DNA of 8,672 nt from an uncultured Anaerolineaceae bacterium (GCA_937907495.1 CALESS010000510.1:1-8672); one strand, 5' to 3'; counted from the stretch's first letter, positions 1-7,108 are shown. The notes: generated by a model from the letters alone, not told the origin. Numbers and translations are program-made.

Positions 1-618
<618 letters not shown>

Positions 619-625
619 ACTTGAT

Positions 626-638
626 GACAACTATTGTC
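626..638. promoter_or_regulatory. Perfect 13-bp palindrome in divergent intergenic region (possible operator)
   Basis: GACAA-CTA-TTGTC is a perfect inverted repeat with a 3-bp centre. It lies between the candidate -35 elements of pfkA (minus) and the oxidoreductase operon (plus), where one dimeric regulator could touch both promoters. A second, weaker symmetry follows: AGCC at 647-650 and GGCT at 662-665. No regulator gene is present in the window, so the cognate protein is unknown. A 10-base symmetric match can also arise by chance in an AT-rich spacer. Confidence 0.35.
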
Positions 639-658
639 CAATTTTTAGCCAAAAGTAA

Positions 659-688
659 TTAGGCTCATTAAAAATCATTTGTTACAAT
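659..688 (+). promoter_or_regulatory. Candidate promoter of the oxidoreductase operon
   Basis: TACAAT at 683-688 is a good -10 hexamer (5/6). It sits in the AT-rich stretch about 45 bp before the first start codon. The best-spaced -35 is TTAGGC (659-664) with an 18-bp spacer, which matches poorly. That suggests an activator-dependent or weak promoter, or that the real -35 contacts differ. Transcription would begin near 695 and give a leader of about 37 nt carrying AAGGA (721-725). Confidence 0.45.
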
Positions 689-731
689 CCTATGGAGATG
701 TTCTTTATTCAACATCCACAAAGGACCCTGC

Positions 732-2825
732 ATGGCTGATTACCGCATCCAACAGCACCCCATTTTACCTGTATCCCCCCGCCAATCCATACAATTCTAC
801 TGGCAAGATCAATCCCTTGAAGCTCTGGAGGGTGAGACGATTTCTGCCGCCTTGTTTGCCAATGGAATTCGAATTTTTGGGCATCACCCCAAAGATGGCA
901 CTCCGCAAGGTATTTTTTGTGCCAACGGTCAGTGTGCCCAGTGCATGGTGATCGCCAATGGCAAGCCCGTCAAATCTTGCATGGAATTGATTGCCCCTGA
1001 GATGCGTCTGCAACCCGCCGATGGCTTACCGACCCTGCCAGAAACTTCTTCCCTCCCATTGATGCTTCCGGTCGAAGAAATGGAGGTTCCAGTCCTCATT
1101 ATTGGCGGCGGCCCGGCCGGGCTTTCCGCGGCTGCAGAACTCGGAAAAATGGGCATCCACGTCCTGCTGGTGGATGATAAACATCGCCTGGGAGGCAAGC
1201 TGGTTTTACAAACTCATCGCTTCTTCGGCTCCACCAGTGCCGTTTATGCTGGCACCCGCGGCATTGATATCGCCACCCGCCTGGAGAAGGATTTGCGCAA
1301 ATACCCCCCGGTGGAAGTCTGGCTGAAATCCACCGCCCTGGCTGTCTTCAGCGATCAAAAAGTTGGCATCCTGCGCAATGGAGAAGAATACGTCCTGGTC
1401 AAACCACAAATCTTGCTGGTTGCCAGTGGCGCCCGCGAAAAATTCCTGGCATTCAAAGGCAACACCCTTCCGGGCGTATATGGGGCTGGCGCCTTCCAGA
1501 CCCTGGTTAACCGTGACCTGGTGCGGCCCGCTGAACGATTATTTATTGTGGGTGGGGGCAACGTCGGCCTGATTGCCGGGTATCATGCCCTTCAGGCTGG
1601 TATTGGCGTGGTGGGTCTGGTGGAAGCGCTCAAGGAGTGCGGGGGTTATAAGGTCCACAAAGACAAACTTGCCCGCATGGGAGTACCCATTTACACCTCC
1701 CATACCATTCTTTCTGCCAATGGTGAGGATTATGTCCAATCCGTGACCATTGCCGCAGTGGATGAGCATTTCAAGCCCATCCCTGGTACAGAAAAGTCCT
1801 TTGCCTGCGATTCCATCCTCATCGCTGTTGGACTGGATCCGGTGGATGAGTTTTACCACAAGGCCAGGCAATTCGGTTTCAATGTCTTCTCCGCAGGGGA
1901 TGCGGAAGAAATCGCCGAGGCCTCTGCAGCCATATTTTCCGGCAAAATCAAAGGTCGGGAAATCGCCAGCAGCCTGGGTTATAAAACCGGCGGCGTCCCG
2001 GCTTCCTGGGTGCGGACAGGTGAAATCTTGAAATCCAAACCGGGGGAAACCTTTTCGGAGGAACTGCCGGAAATCTCGAATGGGGTAATGCCGATCATCC
2101 ATTGTACGCAGGAGATTCCCTGCAATCCATGCGCCGCCCTCTGCGACCGTGGGCTGATCGTGGTGGATGACAGCGACATCCGCCAGGTCCCCACCTTCAT
2201 CGGCAACCAGTATTGCTGTGGTTATTGCGAGATGTGCGTTGCCGGCTGTCCCGGGCTTGCCATCACCCTGGTGGATTACCGCTCGAATTCCGATATGCCC
2301 GTGGTCTCCATCCCCTACGAGTTCACCCGCAAAAGCATCACGGCCAAAGATACAGTGACCGTCCTGGATACGGAGGGCAACGACCTGGGTCAATTGGACG
2401 TAGTCGGCGTTCATGCCATCCCCACCAGTGACCGCACGCTCATCGTCCAGGTGCAAGCTCCCAAAGCCATTGCCCGCCAGATCGCCGGCCTGCGCATCCA
2501 GGAACCTGCCCTAACCCAGCCCCTCGATGAGTATGTGGAACACATCGAGGATGACACCATCGTCTGCCGTTGCGAGCGCGTCACCGCCCGCGAAATACGC
2601 CAGCTTATCCGCGCGGGCTACCGGGACGTGAACGAACTCAAGACCGTCACCCGTGCGGGCATGGGCTCGTGTGGAGCAAAAACTTGTACCACCATCATCG
2701 AGCGCTTGTTCCGCGAGGAAGGGATTGCCAGCACAGAGATTACTGCGCCCACCCGGCGCCCCATCTTCATGGAAGTCCCCCTGGGGATCTTTGCCGGGCA
2801 GCAAGCGGAGGAGGAAAAGGAATGA
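732..2825 (+). CDS. Fused multi-cluster Fe-S flavoprotein, electron-transfer subunit of an amino/imino acid dehydrogenase complex
   Basis: A 697-residue cytoplasmic redox protein with no signal peptide or membrane segment. Domains in order: a Fer2_4-type [2Fe-2S] module with C63, C68, C71, C83 (CX4CX2CX11C); a pyridine-nucleotide-disulfide-type flavoprotein with an FAD-binding GGGPAG (125-130), a second dinucleotide loop GGGNVG (274-279) and an AGD motif (388-390); a cysteine-rich insert with C458, C464, C467, C471 and then C496, C499, C502, C506-Pro, a two-[4Fe-4S] ferredoxin pattern; and a C-terminal BFD-like [2Fe-2S] module with C612, C614, C647, C652. HcnA/HcnB, opine oxidase A, hydroxyproline dehydrogenase and archaeal proline dehydrogenase complexes use these modules, often as separate chains. 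The sarcosine oxidase alpha subunit shares the front half but ends in a GcvT domain that is absent here. AAGGA six bases upstream supports the start. The stop overlaps the catalytic partner by ATGA. Domain calls are secure; cluster occupancy and the electron acceptor are inferred. Confidence 0.9.
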   Translation: MADYRIQQHPILPVSPRQSIQFYWQDQSLEALEGETISAALFANGIRIFGHHPKDGTPQGIFCANGQCAQCMVIANGKPVKSCMELIAPEMRLQPADGLPTLPETSSLPLMLPVEEMEVPVLIIGGGPAGLSAAAELGKMGIHVLLVDDKHRLGGKLVLQTHRFFGSTSAVYAGTRGIDIATRLEKDLRKYPPVEVWLKSTALAVFSDQKVGILRNGEEYVLVKPQILLVASGAREKFLAFKGNTLPGVYGAGAFQTLVNRDLVRPAERLFIVGGGNVGLIAGYHALQAGIGVVGLVEALKECGGYKVHKDKLARMGVPIYTSHTILSANGEDYVQSVTIAAVDEHFKPIPGTEKSFACDSILIAVGLDPVDEFYHKARQFGFNVFSAGDAEEIAEASAAIFSGKIKGREIASSLGYKTGGVPASWVRTGEILKSKPGETFSEELPEISNGVMPIIHCTQEIPCNPCAALCDRGLIVVDDSDIRQVPTFIGNQYCCGYCEMCVAGCPGLAITLVDYRSNSDMPVVSIPYEFTRKSITAKDTVTVLDTEGNDLGQLDVVGVHAIPTSDRTLIVQVQAPKAIARQIAGLRIQEPALTQPLDEYVEHIEDDTIVCRCERVTAREIRQLIRAGYRDVNELKTVTRAGMGSCGAKTCTTIIERLFREEGIASTEITAPTRRPIFMEVPLGIFAGQQAEEEKE

Positions 2826-3982
2826 ATCCAACTCCCCATTATGATGTGATTGTCATCGGCGCTGGTTCGGTGGGTGCTCCGGCTGCCTTTTATCTGGCGC
2901 AGGCTGGCTTGAAGACTCTCGTGCTGGAAAGTGCAGCCTCGGTGGGACAAGGCTCCAACAAGAAGGCCATTGGCGGCATTCGCGCCACCCACTCCGACCC
3001 GGCCAAAATCCAGCTCTGCCTGCGTTCCATCGAAATCTTCTCCACCTGGCAAGAGACCTTTGGCGAGGATATTGAATGGTACGAAGGTGGCTATGTTTAT
3101 GTCGCCTATCGCCCGCGCGAAGAAAAAATCCTCAAAGATTTACTAGTAACCCAAAAATCTTTCGGTCTGAATATCAACTGGCTGCCTGCCCCGGAATTGC
3201 TCAAAATAATTCCAGACCTCAACCCTCGCGAGTTAATAGGCGGGACCTTCTCTCCTCAAGATGGCAGCGCCTCCCCATTACTCGCCGTTCATGCGTTTTA
3301 CCGCCATGCAGTCCAGCTCGGTGCGGAATTCCGCTACAACGAACCGGTCACGGAAATCATCGTGGAATCCGGCCAAGTGAAAGCCGTTCGCACCCCAGCA
3401 GGAGTCTATTCGACCCGGTGCGTGATTAATGCTGCCGGGCCGTGGGCACAACAGGTCGGGCAACTTACCGGGCTGGATCTGCCTGTCAGACCGGACTCCC
3501 ACGAATCTGCAATTACAGAAGCGGTTGCCCGTTTTCTCCACCCGATGGTTGTGGATATCCGCCCCGCGCCTGGCTCCAGTAATTATTACTTTTATCAGCA
3601 CATCACGGGCCAAATTGTTTTTTGCATCACTCCCAGCCCCAATATCTGGGGTTATGATTGCGACGAAACCAGCGATTTTCTACCCATGGTCTCAAAGCGC
3701 ATGTTGCAAATCATGCCCCGCCTGGCCAACATACGGGTTCGGCGCACCTGGCGGGGTCTATATCCCATGACACCAGATGGAGCACCAATCGTTGGGCGGG
3801 TGAAGGAAATCCAGGGCCTCGTGCTGGCCGTCGGCATGTGCGGACAAGGTTTCATGCTCGGGCCTGGGCTGGGCGAATTGCTCGCTCGTATCGTTACCGA
3901 TTCGCTCAACCCGCAAGATCAAATCATCCTGGATACCCTCAGCCCTTACAGGAATTTCACCGGGCAGGAATTGCTGAAATAG
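2822..3982 (+). CDS. FAD-dependent DAO-family amino/imino acid dehydrogenase (catalytic subunit)
   Basis: A 386-residue flavoprotein of the DAO family (HcnC, sarcosine oxidase beta, glycine oxidase, D-hydroxyproline and archaeal proline dehydrogenase beta). The N-terminus has YDVIVIGAGSVG with the FAD loop GAGSVG at 13-18 and a ribose-binding acidic residue at E36. A conserved GSNKKAIGGIRATHS stretch follows (44-58). Near the C-terminus are the family signatures W-R-G-L-Y-P-M-TPDGAPIVG and G-x-C-G-Q-G-F-M, which close the isoalloxazine site. It should oxidise a C-N bond to an imine and pass electrons to the preceding Fe-S flavoprotein rather than act as a free oxidase. The frame is open further upstream, but ATG 2822 is preferred. 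It overlaps the previous stop as ATGA, is preceded by AGGAGG (2809-2814), and puts the Rossmann motif at the usual distance from the N-terminus. The substrate (proline, hydroxyproline, sarcosine, glycine or another) cannot be decided. Confidence 0.88.
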   Translation: MNPTPHYDVIVIGAGSVGAPAAFYLAQAGLKTLVLESAASVGQGSNKKAIGGIRATHSDPAKIQLCLRSIEIFSTWQETFGEDIEWYEGGYVYVAYRPREEKILKDLLVTQKSFGLNINWLPAPELLKIIPDLNPRELIGGTFSPQDGSASPLLAVHAFYRHAVQLGAEFRYNEPVTEIIVESGQVKAVRTPAGVYSTRCVINAAGPWAQQVGQLTGLDLPVRPDSHESAITEAVARFLHPMVVDIRPAPGSSNYYFYQHITGQIVFCITPSPNIWGYDCDETSDFLPMVSKRMLQIMPRLANIRVRRTWRGLYPMTPDGAPIVGRVKEIQGLVLAVGMCGQGFMLGPGLGELLARIVTDSLNPQDQIILDTLSPYRNFTGQELLK

Positions 3983-4026
3983 CGGTAAAATAATGCAGAA
4001 GTCTTTTGCTCTAGGGAAACCTTCCA

Positions 4027-4064
4027 TCCGCCCTGGCGAAATAGTTCAGGGCGGAAATTCTTTT
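4027..4064 (+). terminator. GC-rich stem-loop between the dehydrogenase pair and the Ldh2 gene
   Basis: TCCGCCCTG (4027-4035) and CAGGGCGGA (4047-4055) form a perfect 9-bp stem with an 11-nt loop, followed by AATTCTTTT. The T run is interrupted, so as an intrinsic terminator it would be leaky. It ends about 10 bases before the GGAGG of the next gene, so it could instead stabilise or attenuate the transcript. Either role fits lower or separate expression of the two downstream genes. No convincing promoter is seen between 3983 and 4075. Confidence 0.5.
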
Positions 4065-4075
4065 CGGAGGCTCAC

Positions 4076-5182
4076 ATGGCTGGAACACTCATTCACTTGC
4101 CCGTAGAAATGTTGCTTGATTTTATGCGCCAGGTTTTTATTAAATCTGGAGTCCCGGAATCCGAAGCCGCTACCTGCGCGGATGTTCTCATCGCATCCGA
4201 CTTGCGCGGTATCGAATCCCACGGTATTGGCCGCCTGCGGATGTATTACGACCGCATCAAGTCCGGTCAGCAACAACCCCTCACCCAATTTGAAGTGGTG
4301 CGCGAAACCCCCGCCACCGCCCTGGTGGATGGACATCATGGCATGGGCATGGTAATCGCCTCCCGCAGCATGCAAATGGCGATTGATAAAGCCCGCACCG
4401 TCGGCATGGGCTCGGTCGCCGTGCGCAACTCCACCCACTTCGGCATTGACGGCTACTACCCCCTCATGGCGGCCAACGCCGGGATGATCGGCATGTCCTT
4501 CACCAATGCCCGGCCAGCCATCGCCCCGACCTTCAGCGTCAAGCCCATGCTTGGCACCAACCCGATCTCCTTCGGTTGTCCCACCGATGAAGACTGCCCC
4601 TTCCTGTTTGATGCTGCCACCTCCATCACGCAACGCGGCAAAATCGAAGTTCTCAACCGGGCAGAAAAACCCGTGCCCTCCGGTTGGGTGGTGGACCAGA
4701 ACAACCAGCCCCTCACCGATGCAGCGGAGATTCTTGCTGGCTTTGGGGTGGAAGAGGCTGCCCTGCTGCCCCTCGGCGGTGCTGGTGAGCTTTTGGGCGG
4801 TCACAAAGGCTACGGTTTGGCTACCATCGTGGAAATTCTTTCCGCTTCCCTGCAGAGCGGCGCATTTCTCTGGGGTCTCAATGGATTCGATCCCCAGGGA
4901 AACAAACAACCCTTCATGCTGGGGCATTTCTTCATGGCGATCAATATCGAAGCTTTCGTAGACCTGGAAGAATTTAAGAAAACAACCGGTGCCATCCTGC
5001 GGGATTTGCGCGCCGCCACCCTGGCACCCGGTCAATCCCGCATTTACACTGCCGGCCAAAAAGAGTACGAGAGCGAACAGCGCGTCCGCCAGGAAGGTGT
5101 GGCCGTGGTTCCCAACCTGCAGAAGGACATCAAATACTTACAGGCAGAGCTTAATCTTAACCAATTCGCCTTCCCATTCTAA
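4076..5182 (+). CDS. Ldh2-family (malate/L-lactate dehydrogenase-like) NAD(P)-dependent oxidoreductase
   Basis: A 368-residue cytoplasmic enzyme of the Ldh2/YlbC-AllD-DpkA family, which is unrelated to classical lactate dehydrogenase. Family landmarks: SDLRGIESHGIGR (41-53) with catalytic-region H49; RNSTHFGIDGYY (117-128) with H121; APTF and LGTNPISFG (159-167); DAATS (179-183); GGHKGYGLA (241-249). The length is typical. Members interconvert 2-oxo acids or cyclic imines with (S)-2-hydroxy acids or imino acids: malate, sulfolactate, ureidoglycolate, and pyrroline- or piperideine-2-carboxylate. The NSTHFG...GYY motif looks more like the malate/ureidoglycolate branch than the piperideine reductase branch, but this is a judgement by eye. 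GGAGG (4066-4070) five bases upstream fixes the start. Its position next to an amino/imino acid dehydrogenase suggests it handles that enzyme's keto or imino product. The next gene begins two bases after its stop. Confidence 0.88.
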   Translation: MAGTLIHLPVEMLLDFMRQVFIKSGVPESEAATCADVLIASDLRGIESHGIGRLRMYYDRIKSGQQQPLTQFEVVRETPATALVDGHHGMGMVIASRSMQMAIDKARTVGMGSVAVRNSTHFGIDGYYPLMAANAGMIGMSFTNARPAIAPTFSVKPMLGTNPISFGCPTDEDCPFLFDAATSITQRGKIEVLNRAEKPVPSGWVVDQNNQPLTDAAEILAGFGVEEAALLPLGGAGELLGGHKGYGLATIVEILSASLQSGAFLWGLNGFDPQGNKQPFMLGHFFMAINIEAFVDLEEFKKTTGAILRDLRAATLAPGQSRIYTAGQKEYESEQRVRQEGVAVVPNLQKDIKYLQAELNLNQFAFPF

Positions 5183-5184
5183 CC

Positions 5185-5865
5185 ATGACCATTCGAGGCA
5201 TTGTTTTTGACTTCGATGGCATCATCGTGGATACAGAAGAAACCGAATATGGCAGTTGGGTAGAGCTTTACCGCTCGTATGGTGCAGAGATCACCTTCCT
5301 GGAATGGTCTGCCTGCCTGGGCACCACCCAGGACGCCTTTGATGCCGTTGCTGAGTTGGAAAAAAAGATCGGCTATCAATTCCCTGACCCGGATGAAATC
5401 TGGCGCCAGCAGGCGGAACATTCCCTTTCCCTGGCGAACCAACAGCCCCCATTGCCTGGTGTGCTGGATGCGCTGGAGCGAGCCCGGCAGCTTGGCCTGG
5501 GGTTGGCTGTTGCCTCAAGTTCCGAGCGCAAATGGGTTGTCGGTCATCTGGACCGCCTGGGCCTCACGCCTCGCTTCTCCGGGATCTTCACAAAGGATGA
5601 TGTGCCCAACGTCAAACCGGACCCGGAGCTTTACCTCATGGCTGCCCGTCATCTGGGCATTTCTCCCCACGAAGCCCTCGCCTTCGAGGATTCACCCAAT
5701 GGCATCCGTTCCGCCAAGGCCGCCGGTATGATCTGTGTCGCCGTCCCGAACCCGCTCTCCACCACCCTGGATCTCTCCGACGCCGATTTCTCCATCCCTT
5801 CTTTTGCCGCCCACCCCCTGGATGACATCCTTGCCCGAGCCAATCAACTGCTCACCACCCATTGA
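5185..5865 (+). CDS. HAD superfamily subfamily IA phosphatase (beta-phosphoglucomutase-like fold)
   Basis: A 226-residue soluble hydrolase. Motif I is DFDG (9-12) with nucleophile D9 and acid/base D11, followed by DTEE (16-19). A helical C1 cap spans roughly residues 18-88. Motif II is SSS (111-113), motif III is K144 in VKPDP, and motif IV is E168-D169 in FEDSPNGI. Where beta-phosphoglucomutase has the His that shuttles protons (H20 in the Lactococcus enzyme), this protein has Glu (E21), so a phosphatase is more likely than a mutase. The substrate is unknown: a sugar phosphate, phosphoglycolate or a damaged metabolite are all possible. The ATG is two bases after the Ldh2 stop codon. The pyrimidine-rich bases before it contain no Shine-Dalgarno match, so translation probably depends on ribosomes finishing Ldh2. 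That coupling implies the two proteins are used together. Confidence 0.87.
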   Translation: MTIRGIVFDFDGIIVDTEETEYGSWVELYRSYGAEITFLEWSACLGTTQDAFDAVAELEKKIGYQFPDPDEIWRQQAEHSLSLANQQPPLPGVLDALERARQLGLGLAVASSSERKWVVGHLDRLGLTPRFSGIFTKDDVPNVKPDPELYLMAARHLGISPHEALAFEDSPNGIRSAKAAGMICVAVPNPLSTTLDLSDADFSIPSFAAHPLDDILARANQLLTTH

Positions 5866-5890
5866 GTTTACAAATCTGTCACTCGCATCC

Positions 5891-5917
5891 CTCACCCCGG
5901 CGAATAACCGGGGTGAG
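5891..5917 (+). terminator. Perfect 10-bp GC-rich hairpin after the HAD gene
   Basis: CTCACCCCGG (5891-5900), a 7-nt loop CGAATAA, and CCGGGGTGAG (5908-5917) pair without mismatch 25 bases after the HAD stop codon. There is no T tract on either strand, so it is not a classical intrinsic terminator. It could be a 3'-end stabiliser, a factor-assisted terminator, or a copy of a dispersed palindromic element. Only one copy is visible in this window. Confidence 0.4.
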
Positions 5918-5933
5918 AAGACCCCAAAACCGC

Positions 5934-5964
5934 TTCACAATAATCCCATACTTTGTGGTATACT
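5934..5964 (+). promoter_or_regulatory. Extended -10 promoter of the rpsF-ssb-rpsR operon
   Basis: TATACT at 5959-5964 is preceded by TGG, giving an extended -10 (TGnTATACT). TTCACA (5934-5939) matches the -35 in 5/6 positions, but at a long 19-bp spacing, which an extended -10 can tolerate. The start point would be near 5971, leaving a leader of about 95 nt before rpsF. This is the best-looking promoter in the window. Confidence 0.65.
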
Positions 5965-5977
5965 CACCCCCGTTGTC

Positions 5978-6057
5978 TGACGCCCGCCAGGCGGGTGTCA
6001 CTTTCCGCTCTCGGCACACCTGCGGTGATGTCTGAGGGCAAACCCGAGGAAAGGAGG
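5978..6057 (+). promoter_or_regulatory. Structured rpsF mRNA leader, candidate S6:S18 autoregulatory element
   Basis: Two hairpins fill the space between the predicted transcription start and the AAGGAGG (6051-6057) of rpsF. The first is a near-perfect inverted repeat, 5978-5988 with 5990-6000 (one G-U pair, very tight loop). The second, 6007-6039, is a 14-bp stem closed by the triloop UGC. The inner stem CACC/GGUG (6017-6020 with 6024-6027) is followed by bulged A6028, then GGCA/UGUC, bulged U6033, and an outer six pairs. rpsF leaders in several phyla carry a bulged stem bound by the S6:S18 complex, whose two genes lie in this operon. Whether this hairpin matches that consensus in detail was not tested. 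Pairing is seen directly; function is inferred. Confidence 0.5.
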
Positions 6058-6065
6058 ATCCCAAT

Positions 6066-6350
6066 ATGCGTAATTACGAAGTCGTGCTTGTTATCCAGTC
6101 CGATCTGGATGAGAATGCTTTTACCGCTCTCATCGAGAAGGTCAAAGGCTGGATTACTGAAAACGGCGGTGAAATTGTCAAAACGGACTTGTGGGGAAAG
6201 CGCCGTCTGGCCAACCCCATCCGGAAGCAACGTGAAGGCAATTTTGTGTTGTTCAACATCAACTGCGACCCTGCATTCACCGCCACTTTTGAACGCAATC
6301 TGCGCCTCATGGAACCCGTACTGCGGTTCCTGATCACAGTCAATGACTGA
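6066..6350 (+). CDS. rpsF: 30S ribosomal protein S6
   Basis: A 94-residue S6, a platform protein of the small subunit that binds as a heterodimer with S18. It begins MRNYEVVLVIQSDLDE and keeps the family's K-T-D-L-W-G-K-R-R-L-A-N-P-I core (39-52), as well as the GNFVLFNI strand. Translation starts from AAGGAGG (6051-6057) eight bases upstream, a strong site. There is no long glutamate tail of the kind processed by RimK in enterobacteria. It is first in the classic rpsF-ssb-rpsR operon, 47 bases before ssb. That short gap shows no hairpin. A structured leader upstream suggests feedback by S6:S18. Confidence 0.97.
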   Translation: MRNYEVVLVIQSDLDENAFTALIEKVKGWITENGGEIVKTDLWGKRRLANPIRKQREGNFVLFNINCDPAFTATFERNLRLMEPVLRFLITVND

Positions 6351-6397
6351 GATCGTATTCACAATGTCTCATTGGTTGTCGAAGTAAGGAGTTTTCA

Positions 6398-6796
6398 ATG
6401 AGCCGAGGTCTAAACAAAGTCATGATTATTGGTCACCTGGGCCGCGATCCGGAGATGCGCTACACCCCCTCCGGCCGCCCGGTTACCACTTTCACAGTCG
6501 CCACCAGCCGGAATTGGTCCACCGGTGACGGAGAGCGCCATTCCGAAACCGAATGGTTCAACGTCGTCGCCTGGGGCAACCTGGCTGAAATCTGCAAACA
6601 ATACCTGACCAAAGGTCAACAGGTTTATGTAGAAGGCCGCTTGCAGACTCGGCGCTGGGACGATAACGAGGGTGTCAAACACACCAGCATCGAAATCGTC
6701 GCCAACGAAATGATGATGCTCAGCGACCGTCGTGAGAATAGCCACTCAGCCGAAACCAATGACGCAACCGAATTAGAAGAAGACTTTCCGTTTTAG
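6398..6796 (+). CDS. ssb: Single-stranded DNA-binding protein
   Basis: A 132-residue SSB that coats single-stranded DNA during replication, repair and recombination. Residues 1 to about 110 form the OB fold: LNKVMIIGHLGRDPEMRYTPSG (5-26), conserved aromatics W40, W53, F54, W59, and the YVEGRLQTRRW strand. The C-terminal tip EEDFPF (127-132) is the acidic, Phe-ending peptide that recruits partner proteins. The disordered linker is only about 20 residues, much shorter than in E. coli SSB (178 residues), though short forms are common outside Proteobacteria. AAGGAG (6386-6391) six bases upstream supports the start. Its place between rpsF and rpsR is the standard bacterial arrangement. The rpsR start is 15 bases after its stop codon. 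Confidence 0.97.
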   Translation: MSRGLNKVMIIGHLGRDPEMRYTPSGRPVTTFTVATSRNWSTGDGERHSETEWFNVVAWGNLAEICKQYLTKGQQVYVEGRLQTRRWDDNEGVKHTSIEIVANEMMMLSDRRENSHSAETNDATELEEDFPF

Positions 6797-6811
6797 TTGG
6801 AGTAAACAAAC

Positions 6812-7090
6812 ATGTCAGATGATAACAACCTGGAACACGAGCAGTCGTCTTATGGGCGGCGCTATGTCGCCAGACCCAAAATTTGCCAATTCTGTGCTGA
6901 TAAAAGCCTCGAAATTGATTACAAAGCCTCCGATATGCTTCGCCGCTTTGTAACCGAAGAAGGCAAAATCCGCCCCCGCCGCCAGACCGGTACCTGCGCC
7001 CTGCATCAGCGCGCCCTTGCCCGCGCCATCAAGCGCGCCCGCCAGGTTTCCCTGCTGCCCTTCGTCGCCAATAACGACGACGGCCGCTAG
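6812..7090 (+). CDS. rpsR: 30S ribosomal protein S18 (zinc-motif form)
   Basis: A 92-residue S18, partner of S6 on the 30S platform. It has an acidic N-terminal extension (residues 1-15), then RPKICQFC, the core I-D-Y-K (35-38), [11 protein letters not shown] (43-53), and [16 protein letters not shown] (62-77). Cysteines C25 and C28 with C62 and H65 make a CxxC...CxxH site, the zinc-containing form of S18. Many other bacteria have lost these residues. GGAG (6799-6802) nine bases upstream gives the start. It is the last gene of the operon: a stem-loop terminator begins about 20 bases after the stop. rplI (L9), often the next gene in other bacteria, does not follow here. Confidence 0.97.
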   Translation: MSDDNNLEHEQSSYGRRYVARPKICQFCADKSLEIDYKASDMLRRFVTEEGKIRPRRQTGTCALHQRALARAIKRARQVSLLPFVANNDDGR

Positions 7091-7108
7091 ACCGGCATCC
7101 AATTCTGC

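Noticed and set aside
621..634. FNR/CRP-type box starting TTGAT
   Set aside because: The first half-site matches, but the second half (ACTAT) does not resemble ATCAA. The better symmetry is the overlapping GACAA-N3-TTGTC palindrome.
1539..2456. 305-residue open frame on the minus strand
   Set aside because: It is antisense to the pyridine-nucleotide and ferredoxin domains of the fused flavoprotein, whose motifs are unmistakable. The translation shows no recognisable domain, so it is a shadow of GC-skewed codon use.
2570..2821. 84-codon upstream extension of the DAO-family gene
   Set aside because: The frame is open, but it overlaps the BFD domain of the preceding gene. The translation there is Arg/His/Pro-rich and not protein-like, while ATG 2822 has AGGAGG upstream and the normal N-terminus of the family.
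732..3982. Assignment as hydrogen cyanide synthase (HcnABC)
   Set aside because: The domains match, but the same architecture serves proline, hydroxyproline, opine and sarcosine dehydrogenases. The extra [4Fe-4S] insert is unlike HcnB, so the specific name is not supported.
732..3982. Assignment as heterotetrameric sarcosine oxidase
   Set aside because: The large subunit has no C-terminal GcvT/aminomethyltransferase domain, and no small gamma or delta subunit genes are nearby.
4046..5059. 337-residue open frame on the minus strand
   Set aside because: It lies opposite the Ldh2 gene, is rich in Gly, His and Ala as expected for antisense of such a gene, and lacks any known motif.
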